Source: Bacteroidaceae bacterium
GTDB taxonomy: Bacteria; Bacteroidota; Bacteroidia; Bacteroidales; Bacteroidaceae
Assembly: GCA_017442855.1 (NCBI GenBank)
Contig: JAFSPM010000045.1
Coordinates: 310,001-374,000, forward strand
Direction: 5' to 3'
DNA length: 64,000 bases
Shown here: piece by piece, positions 1 to 9,128 of the stretch
Layout: each line of letters starts with the position of its first letter
How positions within the stretch are numbered: position 1 is the first letter of the stretch
The notes under the pieces: model-generated
What the model saw: the letters and a program-made list of their open reading frames with translations, nothing else
Told to the model about the DNA's origin: nothing
The model's database searches: none
Translations under genes and position numbers: made by a program

Positions 1-250
1 TTATTTCGTCGTACTCACGTTCGGCCTTCAGGGCATTGATGCAACGTTCTACAGGCTCAATCTTCATGACCATGCCTGCAAAACCGCCAAAGGGATAGTC
101 GTCAACACGACGGTATTTGTCGAGGGTGTAATCTCTCAAATTATGGATGTGAATCTCTGCCAAACCTTTGTCTTGGGCTCGTTTTAAAATGGAACAATTG
201 AAGAAGCCTTCAATCATTTCCGGATATACTGTGATAATGTCGATTCGCAT
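1..250 (-). CDS. trmD: tRNA (guanine-N1)-methyltransferase TrmD, N-terminal part (gene runs off the window)
   Basis: Only the first 83 codons are present; the rest lies beyond position 1. The translation begins [20 protein letters not shown] and contains [14 protein letters not shown] at about residues 50-63, the conserved SAM-binding knot segment of TrmD (usually DDxPYGGGxGM). TrmD methylates G37 at N1 next to the anticodon and prevents +1 frameshifting. The middle Gly of the usual GGG triplet is Phe here, as in some Bacteroidetes. The ATG at 250 is the natural start because it gives the canonical first strand. It is transcribed away from the next gene; the 241-base gap upstream holds a terminator for that gene. 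Confidence 0.93.
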   Translation of the reverse strand, partial: MRIDIITVYPEMIEGFFNCSILKRAQDKGLAEIHIHNLRDYTLDKYRRVDDYPFGGFAGMVMKIEPVERCINALKAEREYDEI

Positions 251-438
251 GTTTGAACATTTTTTGCAAAAATACAGAATGTAGGCTAAATAAGCAAGAA
301 AACGGGTAAAAACGAATTTGAACGCTTTTCAGTCATAATCACAATTATGTTTAATATAATTTGAGAAAATATCACCTATTCCTGTATTTTGTTGGAGATA
401 ATAAGAAAATTAGAGGGTTTAAGGACGTGGATAAAAAA

Positions 439-463
439 AGTCTCCTCAAAAACTGAGGAGACT
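439..463 (-). terminator. Rho-independent terminator of the small DNA-binding protein gene
   Basis: A 10-bp perfect stem, AGTCTCCTCA with TGAGGAGACT, around a 5-base loop. On the minus strand it is followed by a run of seven T. It lies 29 bases past the stop codon at 492. The rest of the 251-491 gap shows only AT-rich sequence. Confidence 0.85.
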
Positions 464-491
464 CCAATCAAAACTTTAGAACTGGTTTGAT

Positions 492-746
492 TTATTGTTG
501 TGTACAGTCAGCAAGAATCTGCAATGCTCTGTCAAGAACGGTTGTGTCATCAATCTCAACAATGCCGCCATCAGGACCTGGTTCAACATGAATGCCTACA
601 GCTTGGCCAACCTTGTAGTTGTCACCACCAAAAAAATTTCTTACTGTTTCGACGTCCATGCCCAGTTCGTCGGCAATGCGATGCATGCTACCATCTGGCA
701 AAGAATCTTTGATTCTGCGAAGCTCATTAAATGTCATTTTCTTCAT
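492..746 (-). CDS. Small putative DNA-binding protein (84 aa)
   Basis: Short soluble protein starting MKKMTFNELRRIKDSLPDGS. The middle segment MHRIADELGMDVETVRNFFG reads as a helix-turn-helix, which is why such proteins are labelled DNA-binding in Bacteroidales. The C-terminal half is acidic and carries a GPDGGIVEIDD turn. A longer reading from 788 would add 14 residues, but a good promoter (-7 element at 776-783) lies inside that extension, so the start at 746 is preferred. It is a single-gene unit with its own promoter and terminator. The biological role is unknown to me; the HTH reading is inference. Confidence 0.75.
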   Translation of the reverse strand: MKKMTFNELRRIKDSLPDGSMHRIADELGMDVETVRNFFGGDNYKVGQAVGIHVEPGPDGGIVEIDDTTVLDRALQILADCTQQ

Positions 747-775
747 GATCGTATTCTTTTTTATTAATTTGTATG

Positions 776-806
776 CGAAATTACTCAATTAAAAACTATC
801 TGCAAA
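776..806 (-). promoter_or_regulatory. Bacteroidales promoter of the small DNA-binding protein gene
   Basis: On the minus strand: TTTG (803-806), 19 bases, TAATTTCG (776-783), one mismatch from TAnnTTTG. Transcription should begin near 770, giving a leader of about 25 bases to the ATG at 746. Confidence 0.6.
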
Positions 807-831
807 ACTTTCGTACTGATTTTAGCTTTTC

Positions 832-1578
832 TTAAATGATTTCTATAGCACTGACAGGAATCCAGCCCACTTTTCCGTCTTCCAACGTGATTTCTTTCCA
901 TTCTTTCATACTGTTGTCCTTTATGCTGACTTTTCGGCCTTCGTGGATGACAAACAAGCTGGTGCCTTCGTCGCTTGGCGTACTTCTTACAGTGACACTT
1001 GGCGACAGTACGATGGCATCGGTACGATGGTCGATTTTACCTTTTTGTTCGAATGCAAAAAGATTTGTAACTATACACAAAATCAAAGAGATAAGTGCTA
1101 CAAAGAAGCCTATCTTACGCCATCTGACACCTTTGGTAAAGAAATAGATGGCCAATGCTGCTAACGTGCAGAAAAAGAAGCCAATGCCCCATGCGCCCCA
1201 AGTATCTACAGGCAGCATATTGATGAGTGCGCGTGTCCAAGCCACAAAGAATACCTCTGGATTGGGGTTGATCTTATCGACTGTCTTGGCACGGGCAATA
1301 TCGAGATTGGCGCTCACATCGGCATTTCCGGGCTGCAAGAGTAAGGCACGCTCGTAGTTGAGGATGGCCCTACCCAACTCGTCTTGCTTGAAATAGGCAT
1401 TGCCCAGGTTGTAATAGATCTCACCCGACTCGCCCTGTTGCAACAACGACTCATAGATCTCTATGGCTTGGGCATACTCCTTATTTATATAGGCACTGTC
1501 GGCCTGCGCTTTAGTTTGCGCAAATGCTGACGTGACTGCAAATAATAATGCGAATAATATGCTAATATGTTGTTTCAT
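832..1578 (-). CDS. batE: BatE: TPR and SH3-like aerotolerance protein
   Basis: 248 aa. A signal peptide (first ~20 residues, ending AFAQ) is followed by TPR repeats (about 25-100; GEIYYNLGNAYFKQDELGRA is a clear TPR helix pair), two membrane helices (about 125-150 and 155-175) and a bacterial SH3-like domain at the C-terminus (LSPSVTVRSTPSDEGTSLFV). This is the standard BatE layout. It is the last gene of the Bat operon, 7 bases after batD. The Bat proteins are linked to aerotolerance in Bacteroides fragilis and are thought to form an envelope complex; the exact function is not settled. Confidence 0.9.
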   Translation of the reverse strand: MKQHISILFALLFAVTSAFAQTKAQADSAYINKEYAQAIEIYESLLQQGESGEIYYNLGNAYFKQDELGRAILNYERALLLQPGNADVSANLDIARAKTVDKINPNPEVFFVAWTRALINMLPVDTWGAWGIGFFFCTLAALAIYFFTKGVRWRKIGFFVALISLILCIVTNLFAFEQKGKIDHRTDAIVLSPSVTVRSTPSDEGTSLFVIHEGRKVSIKDNSMKEWKEITLEDGKVGWIPVSAIEII

Positions 1579-1585
1579 AACTGCT

Positions 1586-3427
1586 TTAGTGTTTGATAGT
1601 GTTCTCCATTTTACCTATTGTGTCGAGCGCAGATGCATAGACTTTGTCCATGTTCTGATGCTTTTCCTCGCCTGGTGCAAAGCGTGCAAACTCGCATGTG
1701 TCGAGGATTTCAATAAACTCGTTGATGACTTCCTGCGACACTTGGTGTTCTTTCAGCTGTCCCTCGATATTGTCTTTCGACAGCATGGATGAAGGAATGT
1801 TGAGCTTGTCGCTGGTATAGCCCCACAAGGCCTTGAGTACCTCATCGTAGAACTGGTCGCCATTGCCATCGGCTAACAGCTTACCTGCTTCTTTCATGCG
1901 TTTGAGGGCTACCTTATTGGCTTTCTTGTTCTTCATCTTGGTGACATTGGCATTCTCAGCTATCTGACGACGATAGATGATGAAGATAATGATGAAAAAG
2001 GCCAGTGGTATAAGATAGAACAGCCAGTATCCCAGTGAGTTGAAGAAATAGCCGCCTCTGGGTCGCAGTTTCACGTCATTCTGCTTGATAAAGCGGATGT
2101 CTTCGTTGAGGATACGCAGGTCTTCTTTGTTGTTATAGTTGGTCACCGTTTGCGATGAGGTGCCGTCGCCCTTATCTACCTGCAGCTCGTAGGCCTCGGT
2201 GGTGAGTGTTTTGTAGCTTTGCGACTTGGTGTCGAAATAGCTGAACTTCACGGCAGGAATCTTATAATTGCCAGCATTGCGTGGAATCACCAAGTATTCG
2301 ATAGTCTGACTGCCTGAAAGTCCTGTACTGGTGATGCGGAACTGATTGTCAACCTTGGGGTCGTAGATTTCGAAATCATCAGGGAACTTCACCTCTGGCG
2401 CCTTGATGAGCTTGAGGTTGCCCACACCCGTGATGTTGATCTTGAGGGTAACAGCATCGTTGGCCTTTACATGATTGCTGCTCAGCGAAGAGCTGATGCT
2501 GAAATCCCCTACTCCGCCTGTATAGCCTTCTGGCTTGCCGTTTGGCAGAGGATTGACGGTGACCAGTATCTTCGGAGTGGTGAGCGTTTTCTTGATTTCA
2601 ACATAGGTATTGCCACGATTGAAGAAAGCATCGAAAGGGTCAATGGCTTCAATGGCACGGACTACTGAGGCGTCGAAACGGGCACTCTCGATCTCCAACT
2701 GTCCCGTCTGTTGTGGGAACAGCACGAACTGGCGATAGATGGTGGTGCGATAGTTGCGCCCACGATAGTGCTCGAGTTCCCAACGACGGTCGTCAGGCAA
2801 CTCTACTTCTTGCGACTGGAACCCTTTGAAATCAGGTAGTTTCACATTGTCGAAACCACGCAAATCGACAGCAGCATATATCTTATAGGTGAGCAAGATG
2901 GCTTCCTGCTCATAGACGGTGGTCTTGCTGGTGGTGCTGGTAATGAACAAGTCGGTGGCATTCAAGGTACCGCTATTGCGACTGGTTTGGGTATCGCCAC
3001 TACCAACGCCCCCTATCCCATTGGCTTCGTCTTTCGGCAATACCTTTACCTGGAAAGGTGTTGATGCCACCTCTTTGCCGTCGGCTTGTGCCGTAGCGGC
3101 AGGAATGGTAAAGGTTCCTTCTTTGTTGGCCATCAGAATATAGGTAAAGGTGATGCTGCTGGAGGAGGTAACCTTGCCGTTGATTATCTGTGTACTGCTC
3201 TGCTGTGAGCGACTGGGCCCCATAAGTACGTCGAAATCCTTGATCTCGCCCACACGGAAATCTCTTACGTTCTGCGTGTTAATGGTGAATGACAACCTGA
3301 ATTGATCGCCCACGGCTACAGCATCAGGTGCATTGGCTGTGATGCCCACCTGATCGGCTGCATAGATGCCTGTGAGCATCCAGACATTCAGTAGTATCCA
3401 AATATAGAATGTTTTCTTCATAATCAT
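1586..3427 (-). CDS. batD: BatD: oxygen-tolerance membrane protein
   Basis: 613 aa. A signal peptide (MKKTFYIWILLNVWMLTGIY), a long periplasmic beta-rich region of the BatD family (about 25-440), one membrane helix (about 455-480, YWLFYLIPLAFFIIIFIIYR) and a cytoplasmic helical tail. The length is typical of BatD. Two ATGs are possible, 3427 (MIMKK) and 3421 (MKK); the second gives a more ordinary signal peptide. The gene begins right after batC's stop (3429), indicating coupled translation. It probably presents an extracytoplasmic platform to the VWA proteins BatA and BatB; that is inference from the family. Confidence 0.92.
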   Translation of the reverse strand: MIMKKTFYIWILLNVWMLTGIYAADQVGITANAPDAVAVGDQFRLSFTINTQNVRDFRVGEIKDFDVLMGPSRSQQSSTQIINGKVTSSSSITFTYILMANKEGTFTIPAATAQADGKEVASTPFQVKVLPKDEANGIGGVGSGDTQTSRNSGTLNATDLFITSTTSKTTVYEQEAILLTYKIYAAVDLRGFDNVKLPDFKGFQSQEVELPDDRRWELEHYRGRNYRTTIYRQFVLFPQQTGQLEIESARFDASVVRAIEAIDPFDAFFNRGNTYVEIKKTLTTPKILVTVNPLPNGKPEGYTGGVGDFSISSSLSSNHVKANDAVTLKINITGVGNLKLIKAPEVKFPDDFEIYDPKVDNQFRITSTGLSGSQTIEYLVIPRNAGNYKIPAVKFSYFDTKSQSYKTLTTEAYELQVDKGDGTSSQTVTNYNNKEDLRILNEDIRFIKQNDVKLRPRGGYFFNSLGYWLFYLIPLAFFIIIFIIYRRQIAENANVTKMKNKKANKVALKRMKEAGKLLADGNGDQFYDEVLKALWGYTSDKLNIPSSMLSKDNIEGQLKEHQVSQEVINEFIEILDTCEFARFAPGEEKHQNMDKVYASALDTIGKMENTIKH

Positions 3428-3428
3428 T

Positions 3429-4133
3429 TTACCAATCTTTTTCCAGCTTACGGCCCTTGAGCACTTGCTGTTTCTTTACTTTGTCTTGTACGTCTTTCTC
3501 ATCCTGCATAGCAGCACGCAGCAGTTGTTCGGCATTCTCCTGCGACATCTGGTTCTGGTCGTCCTGCTGTTGCTGATCTTGCTGCTGTTGTTGGTCTTGC
3601 TGTTGCTGCTGGTCTTGCTGTTGCTGCTGTTCTTGTTGCTGCTCCTGTTGCTGCTGGTTCTGGTCGTTACCACCACCCTGCTGCTGTTGGTCCTTCAGCA
3701 GTTTCTGACAGAGTGCCAGATTGTAACGCGTCTCGTGATCGTTGGGATTGTTGCGCAACGACTCCTTGTAAGCCTCTATGGCCTGCTGGTAGTGCTGGGC
3801 GCCTTGGTGGATAACGCCTGTATTGTGATAGACCTGAGCGAGCTTGGCCTTATCGTGCTCCATCTTGGAGGTGGCCTCGTATTCTTTCAGCGCCTCCTGT
3901 GGCTTGTTTTGGAAGAGCAAGGCATTGCCCAGGTTATAGCGTGACATAGCGGAGGTGGGCTTGGCCTCGAGTGCCTTACGGTAGCTCACTTCTGCATCTA
4001 CAAACGCACTGTCATGATATTGTCGGTTGCCCTTGCGCAGGTTGTCGCGCTCAGCCTTCTGTGCCATAGCACCCAGCGAAACAAGCGAGCACGCTACAAG
4101 CAGTAAACTATATGTCAATAGTCGTAATTTCAT
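3429..4133 (-). CDS. batC: BatC: TPR protein with Gln-rich tail
   Basis: 234 aa. Signal peptide (first ~24 residues), then three to four TPR units (about 30-145; YHNTGVIHQGAQHYQQAIEA is one). A region of about 45 residues (about 148-192) is almost only Gln with Asp, Asn and Glu, and a charged tail follows. BatC sits between BatB and BatD in this conserved operon and is thought to be a periplasmic scaffold. The Gln run is coded by CAG/CAA repeats and is a likely site of length variation. It overlaps batB's stop by 4 bases. Confidence 0.9.
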   Translation of the reverse strand: MKLRLLTYSLLLVACSLVSLGAMAQKAERDNLRKGNRQYHDSAFVDAEVSYRKALEAKPTSAMSRYNLGNALLFQNKPQEALKEYEATSKMEHDKAKLAQVYHNTGVIHQGAQHYQQAIEAYKESLRNNPNDHETRYNLALCQKLLKDQQQQGGGNDQNQQQQEQQQEQQQQQDQQQQQDQQQQQDQQQQDDQNQMSQENAEQLLRAAMQDEKDVQDKVKKQQVLKGRKLEKDW

Positions 4134-5152
4134 TTCTCAAATAGATGTATGTTGTTGAATAACGGATTCTGACGTTCCAGGATGAACAGCTCGGCCAACA
4201 GGAACAAGAACAGGAGCCAAGCAACGGCTTGGAACTGCTCGTTGTAGTCGGAATAGACCTGTGTCTCGATATCAGCCTTTGCCAGTTTGTCGATGGCCTG
4301 CTGAATGGCACGCTGCGCCGTATTGGTGTTATCCACTCTGACATAGACGCCATTGCCCGCCTTGGCGAGTTCCTGACACATGGCTTCGTTGAGCTTGGTG
4401 ACCACGATGTTACCATCCTTGTCACGACGAAAATCGTTGGAATTATCAATAGGTATAGGTGATCCTTCTGGTGAGCCAATACCTAATACATTAATCTGTA
4501 TGTCTTTGTCGGTCAATGTCTTAATGGCTTGTTCTACCCCACCTTCATGGTTTTCGCCATCAGTAATGAGGATGATGGTTCGCCCCACCTCGGGTTGCGA
4601 TGTAAAACTGCGGTTGGCCAATGTGAGTGCTGCCCCCAAATCGGTGCCTTGCTTGGTGATGAGCTCAGGACTGATGGATTCGAGAAACATCTTGGCAGAG
4701 ATATAGTCGCTTGTGATGGGCAATTGGGTAAAGGCATCGCCTGCGAAGACGATGAGTCCTACTTTGTCCTGCTCCATCTTATCCACCAGCTGAGAGATCA
4801 GTCTTTTGGCCTTTTCCAGGCGGTTGGGCTGAATATCCTGTGCCATCATGGAGTTGGAGATGTCGAGGGCGATGATGACCTCTACCCCCTGACGTTTCAC
4901 CGTTTCGAGTCGCGAGCCAAACTGCGGACGGGCCAGTAGCACGGCAAACAGGGCGATGCACACCAGTATCAAGGCAAACTTGATATCTGGGCGACGCTTG
5001 GACACCTCTGGCATAAGGGGCGCCATCAGCTCAGGGTCGCCAAACTCACGAATAGCCTTGCGACGCTTATAGTTGGAATATATGTATAAGGCTGTCAGCA
5101 CTGGCAGCAAAAGCAGCAAGTAAAGATAAGCCGGTTCTTCAAATCTAAACAT
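4130..5152 (-). CDS. batB: BatB: membrane-anchored von Willebrand factor A protein
   Basis: 340 aa. Two N-terminal membrane helices (about 7-25 and 58-73), a VWA domain (about 90-280) and a C-terminal helix (about 310-330). The MIDAS metal site is intact: DISNSM (Asp97, Ser99, Ser101), followed by TDGEN. This matches BatA/BatB. The protein is paired with the paralogue BatA just upstream (10-base gap). In Bacteroides fragilis the operon supports growth in trace oxygen. It probably acts with the MoxR ATPase of the same operon. Confidence 0.92.
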   Translation of the reverse strand: MFRFEEPAYLYLLLLLPVLTALYIYSNYKRRKAIREFGDPELMAPLMPEVSKRRPDIKFALILVCIALFAVLLARPQFGSRLETVKRQGVEVIIALDISNSMMAQDIQPNRLEKAKRLISQLVDKMEQDKVGLIVFAGDAFTQLPITSDYISAKMFLESISPELITKQGTDLGAALTLANRSFTSQPEVGRTIILITDGENHEGGVEQAIKTLTDKDIQINVLGIGSPEGSPIPIDNSNDFRRDKDGNIVVTKLNEAMCQELAKAGNGVYVRVDNTNTAQRAIQQAIDKLAKADIETQVYSDYNEQFQAVAWLLFLFLLAELFILERQNPLFNNIHLFEK

Positions 5153-5162
5153 ATATCTTTAT

Positions 5163-6146
5163 TTAAGGAATCTTTTTCAATATTGTATTACGCAACAGCA
5201 CTTCCAGCAGGATGCAGAACAGTGCTGCTAAAGCAAACCATTCGTATTTCTCGTCGCGTTTGCTGAACTGGCGCACGCTGAGCTTGGTCTTTTCCAGCTT
5301 GTCGATTTCCTGATATACTTCCTCCAGCTTTGAATTGCTGGTGGCACGGAAATAGTTGCCTTGGGTAACACTGGCTATCTCGGTCAGTGTTTTCTCGTCA
5401 ATCTCGACAGGCAGGTTGACATACTGAACGGTACCTGCTACCTGATAAGGATAAGGTGCCATGCCGTTTGTACCTACGCCGATGGTATAAACTCTGATGC
5501 CGAAGCTCTTGGCTATCTCGGCAGCTGTAAGGGGCGAGATGTCGCCTCGGTTGTTGGTACCATCGGTAAGGGCAATTACTACCTTCGACTTGGCCTTACT
5601 GTCCTTGAGACGGCTCACAGCATTGGCGATGCCCATACCCACAGCAGTACCGTCTTCTATCAAGCCGCACTGCACATCCTTGATCAGGTTCAGCAGGACG
5701 CTATGATCAACGGTCAGCGGACATTGGGTGAAGCTCTCGCCTGCAAACAATGTGATGCCAATATTGTCGTTAGGACGACCATTGATGAATTCGGCAGCTA
5801 CCTGCTTGGCTGCTTCCAATCGGTTGGGCTTGAGGTCTTCGGCCAACATACTGGTGGAAACGTCGATGGCCAGCATGATGTCAATGCCCTCCATCTCGCT
5901 GTTTTGCCAACTGTTGGTGGTTTGAGGACGAGCCAACACCATGATCAGCAGGGCTAAAGCCAGCATTCTCAGAATGAAGGGGGCGTGTATCAGGTAGTTC
6001 TTGTATGATTTTGGTGCATGGGCATAGACAGAAGCGTCAGAGATCTGCAATGACGCATCGGCCTTCTTTCGGCTCAGCACATAACCCACGATGAGTGGGA
6101 TAAGCAGGAGCAACAAAAACAAATATCCACTATCTGCAAAAACCAT
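5163..6146 (-). CDS. batA: BatA: membrane-anchored von Willebrand factor A protein
   Basis: 327 aa. Membrane helices at about 8-24, 56-72 and 305-322 flank a VWA domain with an intact MIDAS motif, DVSTSM (Asp95 onward), and the later TDGTNNRG. It is a paralogue of BatB with the same topology. The start (MVFADSGYLF) gives a short periplasmic N-terminus before helix 1, usual for BatA. It is 16 bases from batB in the same operon. Confidence 0.92.
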   Translation of the reverse strand: MVFADSGYLFLLLLLIPLIVGYVLSRKKADASLQISDASVYAHAPKSYKNYLIHAPFILRMLALALLIMVLARPQTTNSWQNSEMEGIDIMLAIDVSTSMLAEDLKPNRLEAAKQVAAEFINGRPNDNIGITLFAGESFTQCPLTVDHSVLLNLIKDVQCGLIEDGTAVGMGIANAVSRLKDSKAKSKVVIALTDGTNNRGDISPLTAAEIAKSFGIRVYTIGVGTNGMAPYPYQVAGTVQYVNLPVEIDEKTLTEIASVTQGNYFRATSNSKLEEVYQEIDKLEKTKLSVRQFSKRDEKYEWFALAALFCILLEVLLRNTILKKIP

Positions 6147-6154
6147 AATCTACA

Positions 6155-7228
6155 CTATACTAAATTGTTATACAACTCCAAGCCCACATACACCAACGAT
6201 CCGACCAGGAAGATGGAGACGAGCGCAATGCCCACACCCAAGATGATCTTGGTGCGTAGCGGACGCTTCTCGACGATGGTGATTTCCGTAGGTTCGGGTT
6301 TGGCATCGGGGTCTTCGGCCTCGCGTGTCTCGTTGATGAAATTAACAGCATTCAGCAGGTTGGCATCGTTCTCATTCATCATTGGGATGAACTTGGCAAA
6401 CTTCACCAGATCGGCTGTCTGCAACAAAGAACGCAGTTCTCTCATGGCCTCGGCATCATGGATGCTCTCCAACTGCTCGATAATCTGGTCGGTGGTCATT
6501 TCCAAGGCCTTGAAGCCGAATCGTCTTTCTATATAGGTACGTAACGTATCGGTAAGCTGGGTGTAATATTCCTTCTGCAAACCGTGTTGCCATACTTTCT
6601 CATTGCGGATGCGTTCAATCTCTTGCATGGCTTCCTGATGGGGCGGCAACTTGGGTTCTACCTTCACCTTGCGAATGATAGGCTGGTTGTCGCGGAAGCG
6701 TCTGATAAGGTAGAGTAACAGGAATATGGCTGGTGCCCAGAGTACGATGCAAGCAATGATGCCGTACCAGTCGGCCCACATGAAATCGGGCTTCATCACA
6801 TCTTTAGGACCAAAGAACTGTTCTGGATGCAGGGTATCGACAGGCATTGTTATCACCTTCAGTGCCAAAGGATTGGACTTATATGTCTCATCCTCAACTT
6901 GAACCTCCATTGGGGGCAAGTAGTACAGGGCTGAATCGAACGAGGTGATGGTATATACCTCTTGGATGAGCATGCGTTTGTTGTTGTTGAGATACTGTGT
7001 ATCGGGCTTGGCCACATCGAGTACCTCCACCCCTCTTACCAACGTGTCTGGATAAAAAGGTAGCTGTAAACGCTTGTCGGCATCGAGCGTCACCTGCAAC
7101 GTTATATGTGCCTGTTCGCCTATCAGCAACTCGAGCGAATCGATGGATGCCTCGACGAAAACCTGTGCCGCTACAGGCATCAGGAAACAGGTGATATATG
7201 TCAATACAACTAATAGTCTTTTCTTCAT
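6155..7228 (-). CDS. Bat-operon membrane protein of unassigned function (357 aa)
   Basis: A signal peptide (about 1-21) is followed by a beta-rich extracytoplasmic domain resembling the N-terminal part of BatD. A membrane helix at about 155-175 (IIACIVLWAPAIFLLLYLI), a charged helical cytoplasmic part and a second membrane helix near the C-terminus (about 333-353) complete it. A gene of this type regularly lies between batA and the DUF58 gene in Bacteroidetes. The gaps to its neighbours are 8 and 9 bases, so it belongs to the same operon. I know of no experimental function. Confidence 0.8.
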   Translation of the reverse strand: MKKRLLVVLTYITCFLMPVAAQVFVEASIDSLELLIGEQAHITLQVTLDADKRLQLPFYPDTLVRGVEVLDVAKPDTQYLNNNKRMLIQEVYTITSFDSALYYLPPMEVQVEDETYKSNPLALKVITMPVDTLHPEQFFGPKDVMKPDFMWADWYGIIACIVLWAPAIFLLLYLIRRFRDNQPIIRKVKVEPKLPPHQEAMQEIERIRNEKVWQHGLQKEYYTQLTDTLRTYIERRFGFKALEMTTDQIIEQLESIHDAEAMRELRSLLQTADLVKFAKFIPMMNENDANLLNAVNFINETREAEDPDAKPEPTEITIVEKRPLRTKIILGVGIALVSIFLVGSLVYVGLELYNNLV

Positions 7229-7237
7229 TTCTTACAC

Positions 7238-8107
7238 TTAGTTTCGTTGTGCAAACAAACTCATAAGAGATTTCACGTAGTCTTGGTCGGTACGGATGGA
7301 CACGCTGTCAACATTACTCTTCTGGAAGATGTCGTCGAGCGTCGTTTTCTGTGCTATCCACCAGTCGTGATGGGCTTTACGTACTGCCTTCGATGAGGTG
7401 TCAATCCATCGTTCCACACCCGTTTCGGCATCTTTGACCTTCATCAGACCTATTGCCGGCAACTCTTCCAGACGACGGTCGTACACTTGCAAGGCCACCA
7501 CGTCGTGCTTCTGGTTGGCAATGGTCATTGCATTCTTGAAGTCCTTGCGGTCGATGAAGTCGGACAGGATAAAGGCTGTACATCTGCGTTTCATCACGTT
7601 GGTGAGGTATTGCAGTCCTACCCCAATATCTGTCTTCTTGCTCTCAGGATGGAAATCAATCAACTCTCTGATAATATAGAGGATATGTTTCCTTCCTTTC
7701 TTGGGAGGGATGAACTTTTCAATCTTATCGGAGAAAAAGATGACACCTATCTTATCGTTGTTCTGCATGGCCGAAAACGCCAAGGTGGCCGCTATTTCAG
7801 TCACCATATCACGTTTCATCTGCTTGACTGTACCGAAATCCAGACTTCCGGAAACATCTACCAGCAACATGACCGTTAACTCACGTTCTTCCTCAAACAC
7901 CTTGACGTAGGGCTTGTGGAAGCGTGCGGTTACGTTCCAGTCGATATCGCGAATATCGTCGCCATACTGGTATTCACGCACCTCTGAGAAGGCCATACCC
8001 CTACCCTTGAAGGCCGAATGATATTCGCCAGCAAAGATATTGTTGGACAACCCACGGGTCTTGATCTCAATACGACGGACTCGCTTTAATAACTCGGTAG
8101 TTTCCAT
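7238..8107 (-). CDS. DUF58 domain protein (VWA-like, MoxR partner)
   Basis: 289 aa, soluble. It carries the DUF58 signature YQYGDDIRDIDWNVTARF (about residues 45-64), then LLVDVSGSLDFG at about 80-91, a VWA-type metal-site motif. No signal peptide or membrane helix is visible. DUF58 proteins are almost always encoded next to a MoxR AAA ATPase, as here (19-base gap), and are presumed to be its substrates or adaptors. It completes the usual MoxR-DUF58-BatA-BatB order. Confidence 0.9.
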   Translation of the reverse strand: METTELLKRVRRIEIKTRGLSNNIFAGEYHSAFKGRGMAFSEVREYQYGDDIRDIDWNVTARFHKPYVKVFEEERELTVMLLVDVSGSLDFGTVKQMKRDMVTEIAATLAFSAMQNNDKIGVIFFSDKIEKFIPPKKGRKHILYIIRELIDFHPESKKTDIGVGLQYLTNVMKRRCTAFILSDFIDRKDFKNAMTIANQKHDVVALQVYDRRLEELPAIGLMKVKDAETGVERWIDTSSKAVRKAHHDWWIAQKTTLDDIFQKSNVDSVSIRTDQDYVKSLMSLFAQRN

Positions 8108-8125
8108 AAGCTGAACAGCTTGTTA

Positions 8126-9121
8126 TCAAGGAACCTTCACTTCATCCAAAATCATGCTCACAATCTCGTCGGCAGTGAGGTTGCTGGCTTCTGCCTCGTA
8201 AGACAAACCAATGCGATGGCGCATCACATCGTGAGCCACAGCACGCACATCCTCTGGGATGAGGTAGCCGCGATGCTTGATGAATGCGTAGCTGCGAGCG
8301 GCCAGTGCCAAGTTAATGGAAGCACGAGGTGAACCGCCAAAACTGATCATGCCCTTGAGCTTTTCTAAGCCGTACTGCTCAGGATAGCGCGATGCAAACA
8401 CGATGTCGAGGATGTATTGTTCAATCTTCTCGTCGATATAGACCTCGCGAACCAGTTTGCGGGCTTCGATGATCTCTGCTGCAGTGATGACAGGCAGTAT
8501 GTTGGTTCTGTCGCCATTGATATTCTGACGGATGATGAGTTTTTCTTCGTCGAGCTTAGGATAGTCGATCACTACCTTCAGCATGAAACGGTCCACCTGG
8601 GCCTCTGGCAACTGATAGGTTCCCTCCTGTTCGATAGGGTTCTGAGTAGCCAACACCAAGAACGGTTCGGGCAATTTGAACGTCTCGCTGCCAATGGTGA
8701 CCTGACGCTCTTGCATAGCCTCCAACAGAGCACTCTGCACTTTGGCTGGGGCACGGTTGATTTCGTCGGCCAGTACGAAGTTAGCAAACACAGGACCTTT
8801 CTTCACTTGAAACACTTCGTCTTTCTGACTATATACCATAGTACCTATCACATCGGCAGGGAGCAAGTCGGGTGTAAACTGTATGCGACTGTATTTCGCG
8901 TCGATCAACGATGCCAGTGTCTTGATGGCTAATGTCTTAGCCAAACCTGGTACGCCTTCCAACAGTACGTGACCATCAGAAAGTAAGCCAATCAACAAAG
9001 ATTCTATCAGGTGTTTCTGTCCTACTATTGTCTGGTTCATGCCAGTAGTAAGATGCGTGATAAATGCGCTTTTGCTTTCAATCCGCTCGTTCAGTTCGCG
9101 GATATTAATTGAATCTGCCAT
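8126..9121 (-). CDS. MoxR-family AAA+ ATPase
   Basis: 331 aa. Walker A GVPGLAKT (56-63), Walker B with LADEINRAP, sensor region LATQNPIEQEGTYQLPEAQ and a C-terminal lid. These are hallmarks of MoxR chaperone-like ATPases. It is the first enzyme gene of the Bat operon (also called batM in some annotations) and probably remodels or loads the VWA proteins downstream. It begins 7 bases after the preceding HU-LysM gene ends, so transcription may start further upstream. Confidence 0.93.
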   Translation of the reverse strand: MADSINIRELNERIESKSAFITHLTTGMNQTIVGQKHLIESLLIGLLSDGHVLLEGVPGLAKTLAIKTLASLIDAKYSRIQFTPDLLPADVIGTMVYSQKDEVFQVKKGPVFANFVLADEINRAPAKVQSALLEAMQERQVTIGSETFKLPEPFLVLATQNPIEQEGTYQLPEAQVDRFMLKVVIDYPKLDEEKLIIRQNINGDRTNILPVITAAEIIEARKLVREVYIDEKIEQYILDIVFASRYPEQYGLEKLKGMISFGGSPRASINLALAARSYAFIKHRGYLIPEDVRAVAHDVMRHRIGLSYEAEASNLTADEIVSMILDEVKVP

Positions 9122-9128
9122 AGTTTTT

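Noticed and set aside
3465-3944. 159-codon Leu-rich open frame on the plus strand
   Set aside because: It is the mirror of batC's Gln-codon repeats (CTG reading of CAG); batC has strong family support.
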